NCBI GenBank assembly: GCA_029251165.1
Contig: JAQXDW010000142.1
Coordinates: 1 to 64,000, forward strand
Length of the DNA: 64,000 nucleotides
Direction of reading: 5' to 3'
Source of the DNA: Myxococcota bacterium
GTDB taxonomy: Bacteria; Myxococcota_A; UBA796
Every line of letters starts with the position of its first letter. Positions within the stretch are counted from its first letter, which is position 1. The notes beneath the pieces are model-generated. The model was not told where the DNA came from. It searched no databases and was given only the letters and a program-made list of their open reading frames with translations. Shown here piece by piece: positions 25,452 to 34,354 of this stretch. Position numbers and translations under genes: made by a program.

Positions 25452-26508
25452 CGATCACCCCACGCCACGCCGCCTCGCCGGCATGTTCGCGAAACCGCTG
25501 CGACCACTTCACGTTCTGCTCCAGCTTCCCGCACCGCTCGCAGCCAGCGAAGTAGCGCCCGGAGCGGAGGTGCTCCCGGAGCTTCTGCCAGCGGGGACCG
25601 CCCCAGAGGGTCTCGAAGTCGTCGGTGCGAAGCGAGCCGACCTGCACCGCTGTGTTGCAGCAGTACAAGACCTCCTCGTCCACGGTGATCCGGCAGTAGA
25701 CGTAGCCCATGAAGCAGCCGATCTCCGACATCGGTGCGGTGGCGAGGCCGCCTGCTGCGACCTGACGCTTGAACAGGTGGAGGTTGGTCTTCACCGACAG
25801 CGTCTCCGACAGCGCCTCGGCTGCCGGGATCCCCTCGGCCAGCAGCCAGTCCCGCTGCATCGGCGTGATCGCAGCGGCCTCGGTGCCCTCCGCGAGGCTG
25901 GCGAGCTTGAAGTTGACCCGATCTGCGGAGAACATCCGCCCGAACCGCACCATCTCGACCACCTCATCCGCCGTCTGCTGGCTGATGACCTGCACATGTC
26001 GGGTCTGGACGCCCGCCCGGCTCAGCCGGCGCAGGTAGCGACACATGGTGAAGAAGTCTCGCTCGGTCCAGCCCGGATGGAACGCGGTGTAGCTGCCCGG
26101 GCTCGCGCCCTGGACCCCGACCAGCAGGTTGTCCACGCCGAGCCCAGCGAGCCGATCGATGTCGGCAGCGATGAGGTTGCTGAGCATCGTCAGCGACCAT
26201 CCCTCCGACTTGACGCGCGCGATCATGTCGTAGATGTCGGGATGGGTCAGCGGCTCTCCCATGCCCGAGAGCACCACAGCCTCCACGCTGCCCATCGCCA
26301 CCAGCTGATCGACGATGGTGTGGAAGCGGGCAAGCGGCAGGCGGCGGCGCTTCCAGGATGCCGGGCGGGGGGTCGAGAGCAGCGGAGAATGATCCCAGCA
26401 GGTCACGCAGGCGGCATTGCAGCCGTTGGTGACGTCGATGTGTACGCTCTGCGGCCCCAGCCGGGGTGAGCCGGCGGCGATGCCCGCGAGCACCTCGGCT
26501 CGGCTCAT
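25444..26508 (-). CDS. Radical SAM/SPASM-like protein (first of three)
   Basis: A 354-aa radical SAM enzyme with VTNGCNAACVTCWDHSP, VVLSGMGEPLTHPDIYD and a C-terminal Cys-rich region (IGCFMGYVYC, VLYCCNTAVQVGSL, CERCGK) of SPASM or twitch type. It differs in family from the two downstream radical SAM genes. The ATG at 26508 overlaps the glycosyltransferase stop as ATGA. Members of this build modify peptides, proteins or sugar-linked metabolites; the target is unknown. Confidence 0.82.
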   Translation of the reverse strand: MSRAEVLAGIAAGSPRLGPQSVHIDVTNGCNAACVTCWDHSPLLSTPRPASWKRRRLPLARFHTIVDQLVAMGSVEAVVLSGMGEPLTHPDIYDMIARVKSEGWSLTMLSNLIAADIDRLAGLGVDNLLVGVQGASPGSYTAFHPGWTERDFFTMCRYLRRLSRAGVQTRHVQVISQQTADEVVEMVRFGRMFSADRVNFKLASLAEGTEAAAITPMQRDWLLAEGIPAAEALSETLSVKTNLHLFKRQVAAGGLATAPMSEIGCFMGYVYCRITVDEEVLYCCNTAVQVGSLRTDDFETLWGGPRWQKLREHLRSGRYFAGCERCGKLEQNVKWSQRFREHAGEAAWRGVIGG

Positions 26509-28067
26509 GTCCCCTCCAGGATCGCCAGGGTCTCTGAGACGCTCCGCCGCCCGTGCCCCTCGACACGAGAGAACTCTCGGAGCGCGTCGAACAGCTCGTC
26601 TTGCCCTGCGAGCCAGGCCGACACCTCCTCCGCAAACATCGCCAGGGAGAGCTGGCGCTGGACGGGGATCGCCCGCATCAGCGACACCGCACCCATCCAG
26701 TCCTCAAACGGTGACCAGCAGGAAAACAGCACCTCCACGCCCCCCAGCAGCGACGAGCCTCGGGCAGCCGGGAACTTACGGTGGATGGCATTGAGCAGGC
26801 TGAGCGCGATGTCGGTGGGGACGGCGCAGCGGTGGCAGAGCGCGAAGAAGTCGCCGATGCGCGCTGCAGAGACCCCCTTCATCAGCTCCTGCTGCGCAGC
26901 CCGGCGAGCGATGGCAGAGGGCATCGCCCCCGACAGAAGTCGAACCGCCTCAAGCCCCTGACTCAGCCCCCAGCCTTCTCCCTCCAGCTGGCCAATGAGC
27001 GACGGAGAGAGGATCTTCACCGCGCGATCGACATCCTCCGGCGGGCAGACCAGCGAGAGGATCCGAGCGGCGGCATGTCGGGCACCGTTGTCGGGCACCA
27101 GGCCACGGGCGGCCTCCGAAGAGCCGGGGTCCTCCAGGAGCGCCGGGACCGCTGCCAGGCTCTCCGCGCGACGTGCCGCGCCGGCCGCCACGGCGCGCGC
27201 GACCCGCTCCTCCTGATCATCGGCGATGCGGGGCTGCGGCAGGAACACCGTGGGCACCCCGGCGTACATCAGTTCATGGAAGCTGTTGTATCCACCGGCA
27301 GAGACCGCAGCGTCCAGCCCGAGGAACAGCTCCATGGGCACATAGCGATCAAGCCACGTGATCCCCGGACCGCGAACCTCCTCACCGGAGTACAGCGGGC
27401 CAGCGCCGACCACGACGTGCCAGCCCGACTCCCGCAGCAGCCGCACAGCCCGAGGCAGGAGCTGATCGGCCGCCCGGTCCCCGCCCCCGCCCAGCGAGAC
27501 GTACACCGCGCGATCCCCATCCGGGATCCCCAGCGCAGTCCGGGCGCGCTGGCGGGGCATGAGCTCCTCGCGTTCCCGGATGATGATCGGCCCGGTCTGT
27601 CGGTCATCGGGCACGATCCGGCGGTCGTAGAGGGGCAGCAGGGCCTTGTAGGCGTCGTCCTCGGCGAACTCCGGACGCACCCGGCGCTCGACCAGGACCC
27701 GGCACCGCGCCAGCTCCAGCGAGGCCACCAGCTCCCCGAAGCTTCCAGCGGGGAAGGTGTCGACGATGAGGACATCCGGGGAGAGCCCTGCGAGGGTGTT
27801 GAGCACCCAGGTCCGGGCAATGGCGAGGTAGCGATGTGGATCGATCCCGGCGTCTCGCATCATCGCCTTGGATGGCATCTTCAGCGACGGCACGCCCTCG
27901 CGACGGGCCAGGGTGTCGGCCTCTGAGGAGGTCAGCACCCAGCACTCGACCCCGATGTCCATCAGGGCACCGTAGCGGCGAATCCAGCGAAGGATCGAGA
28001 GCTGCCGGACAAGGTGCCCCATCCCCCGACCGTTGATTGCATAGCTGACGATGCACAGCCGGCTCAC
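26505..28067 (-). CDS. GT-B glycosyltransferase (family 28/MurG-like) with C-terminal extension
   Basis: The 520-aa protein begins like a GT-B glycosyltransferase (SYAINGRGMGHLVRQLSIL, the Gly-rich acceptor loop) and has a nucleotide-sugar binding half: AVYVSLGGGGDRAAD, WHVVVGAGPLYSG, YVPMELFLGLDAAVSAGGYNSFHELMYAGVPTVFLP. After about residue 340 comes a helical extension unlike the core family. It probably transfers a sugar in the cytoplasm. The GTG at 28067 overlaps the previous stop as GTGA. Its presence with three radical SAM enzymes suggests a glycosylated, radically modified product. Confidence 0.75.
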   Translation of the reverse strand: MSRLCIVSYAINGRGMGHLVRQLSILRWIRRYGALMDIGVECWVLTSSEADTLARREGVPSLKMPSKAMMRDAGIDPHRYLAIARTWVLNTLAGLSPDVLIVDTFPAGSFGELVASLELARCRVLVERRVRPEFAEDDAYKALLPLYDRRIVPDDRQTGPIIIREREELMPRQRARTALGIPDGDRAVYVSLGGGGDRAADQLLPRAVRLLRESGWHVVVGAGPLYSGEEVRGPGITWLDRYVPMELFLGLDAAVSAGGYNSFHELMYAGVPTVFLPQPRIADDQEERVARAVAAGAARRAESLAAVPALLEDPGSSEAARGLVPDNGARHAAARILSLVCPPEDVDRAVKILSPSLIGQLEGEGWGLSQGLEAVRLLSGAMPSAIARRAAQQELMKGVSAARIGDFFALCHRCAVPTDIALSLLNAIHRKFPAARGSSLLGGVEVLFSCWSPFEDWMGAVSLMRAIPVQRQLSLAMFAEEVSAWLAGQDELFDALREFSRVEGHGRRSVSETLAILEGT

Positions 28068-29356
28068 GACAGGTAGCCCAGCTCTTCGAGGCGCTGGCTC
28101 GAGGGCACGGCCGCGGCGGCACGCCGGGTAGAGGCCGCCGGATCCCGTCGGGGGCGCTGGCTGGGGTTGCTGTCATACCAGCGACGCAGCGACGGCGTGA
28201 GCCGAGACGGAGACTTGCCACCAGAGAACTCGTAGAACCACAGCTCTGGTGGATTGTCGAGCTCGAAGGAGTCGTACTGGTCGTATGCCACGACCCGGTC
28301 GGCCAGGATCTCCAGCTTCTCGCAGCGGACGAGGTACTTGTCGACCTTCTGCGGAAACTTCCGATCCAGCTCATGCTCTCTGACGATTCGGCTGTAGTGC
28401 TTGCTGCGTCTGTACTTGATGACCTTGCGGTTGTACTTGCTCTGGCGGGTGCTCAGGTCGGTGATGAACTGCGTGAGCCCATGGTCGATGGCGTCATTGA
28501 GGAAGTCGATCTTGGCCTGGAGTCCGCTGAGGGTTCGCAGCGCCATGAGCAGCCCGCGATCCTCTCCAGCCCACTGCGCCAGGAGCCCCGGATCCGCCAT
28601 CTCCAGGTGCCCGGCGAGCATCTTCTGAGACTCCGCGAGGTAGATCTGGGGGAGCTGCTGGAGGCGGCTGACAGACTGATCGTGGAGCATCACAAGGTCA
28701 TGGACATCCTTGATCTTCTTGCCGACCTCCGCGCGACGATCTCGCCACTGGTCTCGGGGTGCGCGGACCTTTTTGTAGGCCGGCAGGACGTCGTCTCCGA
28801 AGTCGCCCTTCGAGAGGGCATCGCAGATGGCATCCCCCATCTTCCAGTTCCGCCAGTACGAGCCTTCCCACCACCGGATCGCATACGCCGGGGTGTCGTA
28901 GCCGATCTCGTAGAGGTGCTCGAAGCCCTCAAGGCACTCGAAGACATGACACTCCCGCTGCCAGGGGTCGAGCATCGAGGTGGCCTCCTCCAGCTCTCGG
29001 GTGTACTCCCCGACCGGACCGACCAGGAAGGTCCGTCGCTGGTAGGTCTCGCTGGCCAGGATCGTCTCGATCTTTGCCTTGAGACGGTGACGCTCGTTCT
29101 CCATCGCCTTGATCGGGCTGCGACGGGTGAAGCCACGAAAGCCCGTGAGCCGCTCGGCGCTGTCGAGATCCGCCTCCGCGAGTCGGGGCAGATAGATCGC
29201 TGCCAGCGTCTGCCGCGCAGCCTCTTGCTGACCGACGACCGTCGCGCGCTGCTGAGTAAGGTTCGCTCTGAGCGTCTTGTAGCGAACCAGCACCTCGCCG
29301 GCAGACTGCGACAGCGCTTCATACATTCCAGCGGCCTGTGAGCCTCTCACAGTCAT
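28064..29356 (-). CDS. Helical/coiled-coil protein leading the radical SAM operon
   Basis: A 430-aa protein, largely helical with long charged stretches (VRYKTLRANLTQQRATVVGQQEAARQ; RQSKYNRKVIKYRRSKHY) and an aromatic-rich centre (AIRWWEGSYWRNWKMGDA). No signal peptide, no membrane segment and no family recognised. The ATG at 29356 follows GGAGGAGG, the best ribosome site in the operon; the track start 18 codons earlier lacks one. As first gene of a five-gene overlapping operon it may be a scaffold or the acceptor for the downstream enzymes. Confidence 0.65.
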   Translation of the reverse strand: MTVRGSQAAGMYEALSQSAGEVLVRYKTLRANLTQQRATVVGQQEAARQTLAAIYLPRLAEADLDSAERLTGFRGFTRRSPIKAMENERHRLKAKIETILASETYQRRTFLVGPVGEYTRELEEATSMLDPWQRECHVFECLEGFEHLYEIGYDTPAYAIRWWEGSYWRNWKMGDAICDALSKGDFGDDVLPAYKKVRAPRDQWRDRRAEVGKKIKDVHDLVMLHDQSVSRLQQLPQIYLAESQKMLAGHLEMADPGLLAQWAGEDRGLLMALRTLSGLQAKIDFLNDAIDHGLTQFITDLSTRQSKYNRKVIKYRRSKHYSRIVREHELDRKFPQKVDKYLVRCEKLEILADRVVAYDQYDSFELDNPPELWFYEFSGGKSPSRLTPSLRRWYDSNPSQRPRRDPAASTRRAAAAVPSSQRLEELGYLS

Positions 29357-29446
29357 CAGATACCTCCTCCAGCAGACCTGGAGAGCATACAGCCCTGCGG
29401 AGCGCGACACCGTCAGGCGGGCCCTCAGGAAGTAGAAGAGACGCGC

Positions 29447-30622
29447 CTAAGCGTCTGTTCGACGCTTGATCTCTTCCTGAATCAATCGCAGCTCTCTGCC
29501 GACCTGACCGCTGATGGAGCGGTTCTCTTCCGCCCGGCGGATCAGGTAGGGAACAACATCGCGGACGGGACCGTAGGGCACATACTTTGAGGTGTTGAAG
29601 CCCGCGCGCGCGAGATTGAAGGAGATGTGGTCCGACATCCCCATGAGCTGCGCAAAGTGAACGTGGGGATGCTTGAGATCGACACCGGCAGCAACCACGG
29701 CGCGCACGAGGTGCATGCTGCTCGCCTCGTTGTGGGTGGCGGCACAGAAGGCGACGCGATCGATGTGCTCGAGGCAGTAGCTGAGGGCCTCGTCGAAGTC
29801 GGCATCGACTGCTGCCTTGTCGGCATGGATCGGCGAGGGGTAGCCACGCTCGGCGGCGCGCGCACGCTCCTTGTCCATGTATGCCCCTCGGACCAGCTTC
29901 ACGCCGAGGAAGTATCCGCCAGCCTCTGCGGCCTGGTGGCTGCGCTTCAGGAACGCAAGCCGATCGTGTCGGTACAGCTGCACCGTGGTGAACACCACCG
30001 GCTTCTCGATGTTGTAGGTCACCATCAGCGCATCCACGAGCGCATCGACCGCATCCTGGATCCAGCTCTCCTCCGCATCGATGTAGACCGCCACATCCGA
30101 GCCCGCCGCGCTCTCACAGATCCGGGTCAGGCGCACCTTCAGCAGAGCGATGGCCTCAGCATCTTCTGGTGTCTGCTCCCCGGCGGACATGCGCTCCAGC
30201 AGCGAAAACGACGTGTATCCAGTGATCTTGCAGCTGATGTAGGGGACGCTGGCCCGGCCATTGGCGAACACGATTGCCCGGATCTGCTCCTCGACGTTGG
30301 CGTCGAATTCGGCGTCGCTCTCCTTGGCCTCGACGCCATAGTCGAGGATGGTGGAGACATCTTCCTGGCCGAGCCGATCGACGACCGGGATCGACTCTTC
30401 CAGGGTCTCGCCGCCGCAGAACTGTGAGTAGATGGTCTGCTTGACGAGAGACTGCACCGGCAGGCCGATGCGCAGCGCCATGCGGGTGAGGTGGGAGCCG
30501 ATGTCGACCACCATCTCGTTGCCCATCAGCCGGAACATCCACCGCGCCTTGCGCAGCTCCTCGTCGCTCCGGGAGGCAAACGCGATGGCGGTGTCGTCAA
30601 ACGAGATCGGGTCAGTGCTCAT
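29447..30622 (-). CDS. Proline dehydrogenase (monofunctional)
   Basis: The 391-aa protein is an FAD-dependent proline dehydrogenase, oxidising proline to pyrroline-5-carboxylate. It has the barrel motifs VPYISCKITGY, VAVYIDAEESWIQD, KLVRGAYMDKERARA, ATHNEASSMH and AQLMGMSDHISF, and ends KYVPYGPVRDVVPYLIRRAEENRS, the family's substrate-binding signature. There is no PutA-type aldehyde dehydrogenase fusion and none nearby. The ATG at 30622 fits the family's N-terminus. Confidence 0.92.
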   Translation of the reverse strand: MSTDPISFDDTAIAFASRSDEELRKARWMFRLMGNEMVVDIGSHLTRMALRIGLPVQSLVKQTIYSQFCGGETLEESIPVVDRLGQEDVSTILDYGVEAKESDAEFDANVEEQIRAIVFANGRASVPYISCKITGYTSFSLLERMSAGEQTPEDAEAIALLKVRLTRICESAAGSDVAVYIDAEESWIQDAVDALVDALMVTYNIEKPVVFTTVQLYRHDRLAFLKRSHQAAEAGGYFLGVKLVRGAYMDKERARAAERGYPSPIHADKAAVDADFDEALSYCLEHIDRVAFCAATHNEASSMHLVRAVVAAGVDLKHPHVHFAQLMGMSDHISFNLARAGFNTSKYVPYGPVRDVVPYLIRRAEENRSISGQVGRELRLIQEEIKRRTDA

Positions 30623-30680
30623 GTCTTCAGACTACCCCGAGGTCTGCCACAAGCTCAGCCCTGGATGGTGGCAGTGTGGA

Positions 30681-30833
30681 TCAATTTTCCACCTCGCTGA
30701 GGCTGAGCCCGGCCGCGAGGTGGTCGAAGCCATCCCGCTCGATGAATTTATCCAGGGTCACGGCCAGCCTCTCCTCCAGGGCGCTCACGCCGATCAGCAC
30801 CGCAGCAGCCTTCACCTCCTCCCGGTCCATCAT
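30681..30833 (-). CDS. Possible 50-aa protein
   Basis: A short ORF, MMDREEVKAAAVLIGVSALEER...LAAGLSLSEVEN, with normal helical amino-acid composition in an otherwise empty gap. GAGG lies directly before the start. It has no recognised family, so it may be chance. Confidence 0.3.
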   Translation of the reverse strand: MMDREEVKAAAVLIGVSALEERLAVTLDKFIERDGFDHLAAGLSLSEVEN

Positions 30834-30989
30834 CCTCGCGACCGACAGCACCAGACACCCGCGACGATGGGACAGCAGCCGGTCAGGAACCACGCCACTG
30901 CTCCGCCGCGAGCAAGAGCGAGGGCCGAGCGAGTGTGCTCAAGCGGGACGGGGTTGGTGGCCTCCATTATGAACGAGACAGGAGATGCC
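30834..30989. other. Gap before the CoA-binding gene
   Basis: With 30623-30680 this is the uncoded part of a 367-base gap between divergent genes. I see no RNA, repeat or hairpin. It presumably holds the promoters for the proline dehydrogenase and CoA-binding genes. Confidence 0.4.
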
Positions 30990-31427
30990 ATGCCGCAGTA
31001 CAGCCAGCCCGAAGACCTCCGCCGCATCCTCTCCGAGGCGCGCACCATCGCGGTCCTCGGCGCCCACCCCGACGCCAGTCGCCCGGCCAGCTACGTGCCC
31101 GCCTACCTCCACCACAGCGGCTACCGAGTCCTCCCGGTCAACCCAGCCAAGCTCGGCCAGACCTTGTGGGGAGAGCCGGTCGCAGCGACCCTCGCAGCGC
31201 TCGGAGAGCCGGTGGACATCGTGGACGTCTTCCGACGCAGCGACCTCCTGATGGGGCACCTTGCAGACATCCTCGCGATGTCTCCCCGCCCCCGGCTCGT
31301 CTGGCTCCAGCAGGGGATCACCAGTCAGCCGCTCGCCGACGCCCTGCTCGCGGAGGGCATCGACGTGGTCCAGAACCGCTGCACCCTCGCCGAGCATCGG
31401 CGGCTGGGGATCCCGCCGCGTCAGTAG
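30990..31427 (+). CDS. CoA-binding domain protein (YccU type)
   Basis: A 145-aa Rossmann-fold protein of the CoA-binding YccU family: RTIAVLGAHPDASRPASYVPAYLHHSGYRVLPVNPAKLGQ is the conserved nucleotide-binding half, followed by VDIVDVFRRSDLL and RLVWLQQGI. The function of these small proteins is not settled. The ATG at 30990 has GGAG five bases upstream; the track ORF extends 186 codons further into noncoding sequence. Its last seven bases overlap the end of the convergent methyltransferase gene. Confidence 0.85.
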   Translation: MPQYSQPEDLRRILSEARTIAVLGAHPDASRPASYVPAYLHHSGYRVLPVNPAKLGQTLWGEPVAATLAALGEPVDIVDVFRRSDLLMGHLADILAMSPRPRLVWLQQGITSQPLADALLAEGIDVVQNRCTLAEHRRLGIPPRQ

Positions 31428-32578
31428 CGCTGCGGGGCCTCCGTCGAGATCGACAGCTCCAGGTACCGGCACTCCAGCGGGCCGTTGTGCAGGACGTGTC
31501 GCTTGTCGGTGCGAAGGCCGATGGACTTCGACAGCGGACCGGCCGGCGCGAGCACGCCGACGCCGTAGCCGAGCATGCGGTTGCGCAGCAGGTCGCCGAG
31601 GTGACCATAGAGCCCAAACAGCGTGTCATCACCGATGCGCTCGCCGTAGGGCGGGTTGGTGACCAGGAGCCCGGGAGGCGCCCCCTCCGGCGGCTGAAGA
31701 TCAGACAGCGCGCGCTTCTTGATGGTGAGGTTGCTCATGCCGAGCTGCTGGCAGTTGTAGCGCGCAACGGCGACAACATCCTCGTCGTGGTCAAAGCCGA
31801 GCACCAGAGACTTCGGGCGGACCTGGGCCTCGTGAGACTCCTGGAGGAGCGCGCGCCAGGCCGCGGGATCGTGGCCACGCCATCGAGAGAAGCCCCAGTC
31901 TCTCCGGAAGCGACCGGGGGGAAGGTTCGCCGCGATTGCAGCGCCTTCCTGAACGATGGTCCCCGAACCACACATCGGATCGATCAGCGGCTCTCCCGCC
32001 CTCGACCGCTTCGGCCAGTCCATCATCATCAGCAGCGCCGCGGCCAGGTTTTCCTTGAGCGGCGCCTCCGTCATGCGCCGCTTGGGCGTCCGCCAGTGCA
32101 GCGAGGCACCGGACAGGTCGATGCTGACCGTGAACACGCTGTGCTTGAGGTGGATGTGGACGCGGACGTCAGGGTTGTCCCGGTCGACGCCGGGTCGCGT
32201 TCCCGAGGGTGTCCGCAGGCGATCAACGATTGCATCCTTGGTCAGCCGGGCACCGAACTGGCTGTGCCGGATGTCCCGAGAGGTGCCCACGAAGTCCACC
32301 CACAGCATCCCATCCGGGGCGAGGTGCTCCTCCCACCGGATCCGATGGAGGGCTTCATACAGCTCGTCGGGGTGATTGGCTTGAAAGCGAGCGATCTGGA
32401 GGAGGACACGGGAGCCGGTCCGACACCACAGGCAGGCCCGCAGGCCGTCCTTGAGCGGGCCGGTGAACCGGACCGTGCCGCGCTCTGGCGTGACCTTCTG
32501 TAGCCCCATTCGCCGCAGCTCTGTCGCGAGGACGTCTTCCAGCCCGCGGCTGACCGTCACTGTGAAGGTGTGCTTCAT
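31421..32578 (-). CDS. rlmL: THUMP-domain rRNA methyltransferase (RlmL/RlmK-like)
   Basis: The 385-aa protein has an N-terminal THUMP RNA-binding domain (about residues 1-165, with RVHIHLKHSVFTVSIDLSGASLHWR) and a SAM-dependent methyltransferase domain: LKENLAAALL, LIDPMCGSGTIVQEGA, the SAM acidic loop LVLGFDHDEDVV and the catalytic VTNPPYGERIG. This build matches the N-terminal half of RlmL, which makes m2G2445 in 23S rRNA; the C-terminal RlmK half is absent. Close relatives may have other guanine targets, so the symbol is tentative. Confidence 0.85.
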   Translation of the reverse strand: MKHTFTVTVSRGLEDVLATELRRMGLQKVTPERGTVRFTGPLKDGLRACLWCRTGSRVLLQIARFQANHPDELYEALHRIRWEEHLAPDGMLWVDFVGTSRDIRHSQFGARLTKDAIVDRLRTPSGTRPGVDRDNPDVRVHIHLKHSVFTVSIDLSGASLHWRTPKRRMTEAPLKENLAAALLMMMDWPKRSRAGEPLIDPMCGSGTIVQEGAAIAANLPPGRFRRDWGFSRWRGHDPAAWRALLQESHEAQVRPKSLVLGFDHDEDVVAVARYNCQQLGMSNLTIKKRALSDLQPPEGAPPGLLVTNPPYGERIGDDTLFGLYGHLGDLLRNRMLGYGVGVLAPAGPLSKSIGLRTDKRHVLHNGPLECRYLELSISTEAPQRY

Positions 32579-32795
32579 CCAGGCCCCGTAATCTGTTTAC
32601 GGTCATAAATCGACCGCGAAACCGCGTCAGTCTCTCCGCAGGGGAGCGAAGCCCGGCCCACAGAGGCGCTCGTGCCCCGTCGGAGTCCCGCCATCGTGGC
32701 CCCACAAACACTCAGCGCACCGACGTCGGGCCAAGCGGAGCCTCCCATCCACGCGACGAGCGGGTCAAGAACAGCCGCAAGTCAGACTCCGTGCG
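32579..32795. promoter_or_regulatory. Divergent promoter region
   Basis: 217 bases between the methyltransferase and a CotH lipoprotein gene. It includes a short AT-rich patch (TCTGTTTACGGTCATAAATCG) near 32590-32615 that could serve the minus-strand promoter. No RNA gene seen. Confidence 0.35.
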
Positions 32796-34349
32796 GTGCT
32801 TCAAATTCACCGTTCCGGGTTTCCTATACGACATCCACACCGACACCGAGCGCAGCGTAGTCCGCTCCGAAGCCCCCAAGAGCACTGGGGGTCGCAAGAG
32901 CGTCCAAGAGTACGCTACACTCACTTCATTCGCATCACACTCTTCATCGCCCTGAGCGGCTGCACGCCCGCTACTGTTGACGCCCCGGCTGGTCCGGAGG
33001 TGGATGCAGATGCGGACACCGATGCGGACACCGATGCGGACACCGATGCGGACACCGATGCGGACACTGATGCCGATGCAGACACCGCAGATCCGGTCGA
33101 GACCGTCCCCGGCCACACCTGGGAGCATCCCGGCGTCATCCTCATCGACACCAATGGTCAGACCATCGTCACCGAGACCAAGGTCGACGGCTGGCTGACC
33201 CTGGTCCGGGATCACAACGACACCCTCACCGATCTCGCCAGCGCGCCTCGTGCCTGGGAAGGGCACGTCGGCATCGAGATCCACGGGTCATCGTCGTCGT
33301 CCTTCCCCAAGCACAACTACCGCATCGAGCTTAGAGACGAGTCCGGCGAGGATCTCGACTACGGCCTGCTCGACATGCCCTCAGAGAGCGACTGGATCCT
33401 CCACGGCCCCTACAGCGACAAGACCCTCCTCCGCAATGCCTTTGCCTACACGCTGGGCCGCTCCATCTCGATGGGGCAGTGGCACCCCCGCACCGCCTTC
33501 GCCGAGCTGCTCATCAACGAGGAGCACAAGGGCGCCTACCTGGTCGTCGAGCGCATCAAGCGCGGCGCGGATCGGGTCGACATCGCCGCCGCGTCCGAGA
33601 CGGATCCGACCGGCGGCTACATCATCAAGATCGACCAGAACCGCGGCGAGGGTTGGCAGACCGATGCCAGCACCCCGATCGACTACCACTACCCCAAGTC
33701 CGAGCGGATCACCGCTGAGCAGGACGCCTGGATCAAGACGTGGTTCAACGATCTGGAGGTCATGCTCGCGGCCGAGGACTTCGAGGAGAACTGGCCGGAC
33801 TGGATGGACGGCAACAGCTTCATCGATCACTACATCATCAACGAGCTGGCCCTCAACGTCGATGGCTATCGCCTCTCTGGCTACCTCCACCTCGACTCCA
33901 CCGCCCACGGCAGCGGCAAGCTCACAGCGGGCCCGCTGTGGGACTTCAACCTCGGCTTCGGCAATTCCAACTACTGCTACTGCTCCGGCAGCGAGGGCTT
34001 TGTCTACGATGCCCTCGACCTCTGCGGCTACGGCTATCAGGAGCCGTTCTGGTGGCAGCGACTGCTCGAAGATCCCGCCTACACCGATGCCCTGCGCTGT
34101 CGCTGGGAGGATCTCCGCACCGGAGAGCTCTCCGATGACACCCTGCGGGCCACCCTCGCGACGCTCTCCGAAGAGATTGCCTCGATGGAGACCCGCGATC
34201 ACAGCACCTGGCAGACCCTCGGCACCTACCTCTGGCCGAACTACTACATCGGCGAGACCTGGGATGATGAGGTCGACTACTTAGAGGAATGGGTGATCGA
34301 CCGGGCCACCTGGCTCGACGCCAACCTCCCAGGCACCTGCGGAAACTGA
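32796..34349 (+). CDS. CotH-kinase-fold lipoprotein with DADT linker
   Basis: A 517-codon ORF encoding a lipoprotein (LFIALSGC), a DADT-repeat linker and a CotH domain: HVGIEIHGSSSSSFPKHNYRIELRDESGED, WILHGPYSDKTLLRNAFAYTLG, YLVVERIKRGADRVDI, and the metal/catalytic half LTAGPLWDFNLGFGNSNY. The start is uncertain. The annotated GTG puts 55 residues before the lipobox Cys, too long for a normal leader. An ATT at 32928 would give IRITLFIALSGC, a normal leader, but ATT starts are rare and no good ribosome site is seen. The lamin-tail gene follows by five bases. Confidence 0.75.
   Translation: MLQIHRSGFPIRHPHRHRAQRSPLRSPQEHWGSQERPRVRYTHFIRITLFIALSGCTPATVDAPAGPEVDADADTDADTDADTDADTDADTDADADTADPVETVPGHTWEHPGVILIDTNGQTIVTETKVDGWLTLVRDHNDTLTDLASAPRAWEGHVGIEIHGSSSSSFPKHNYRIELRDESGEDLDYGLLDMPSESDWILHGPYSDKTLLRNAFAYTLGRSISMGQWHPRTAFAELLINEEHKGAYLVVERIKRGADRVDIAAASETDPTGGYIIKIDQNRGEGWQTDASTPIDYHYPKSERITAEQDAWIKTWFNDLEVMLAAEDFEENWPDWMDGNSFIDHYIINELALNVDGYRLSGYLHLDSTAHGSGKLTAGPLWDFNLGFGNSNYCYCSGSEGFVYDALDLCGYGYQEPFWWQRLLEDPAYTDALRCRWEDLRTGELSDDTLRATLATLSEEIASMETRDHSTWQTLGTYLWPNYYIGETWDDEVDYLEEWVIDRATWLDANLPGTCGN
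33003..33086 (+). repeat. 12-bp repeat encoding DADT linker
   Basis: Tandem GATGCGGACACC-type units encode Asp-Ala-Asp-Thr after the lipobox of the CotH protein. Units are nearly identical in codon choice. Confidence 0.85.
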
Positions 34350-34354
34350 GATCT

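Noticed and set aside
30935-32503. 522-aa plus-strand ORF over CoA-binding and methyltransferase genes
   Set aside because: Spans two genes with clear family motifs in other frames; Arg-rich composition.
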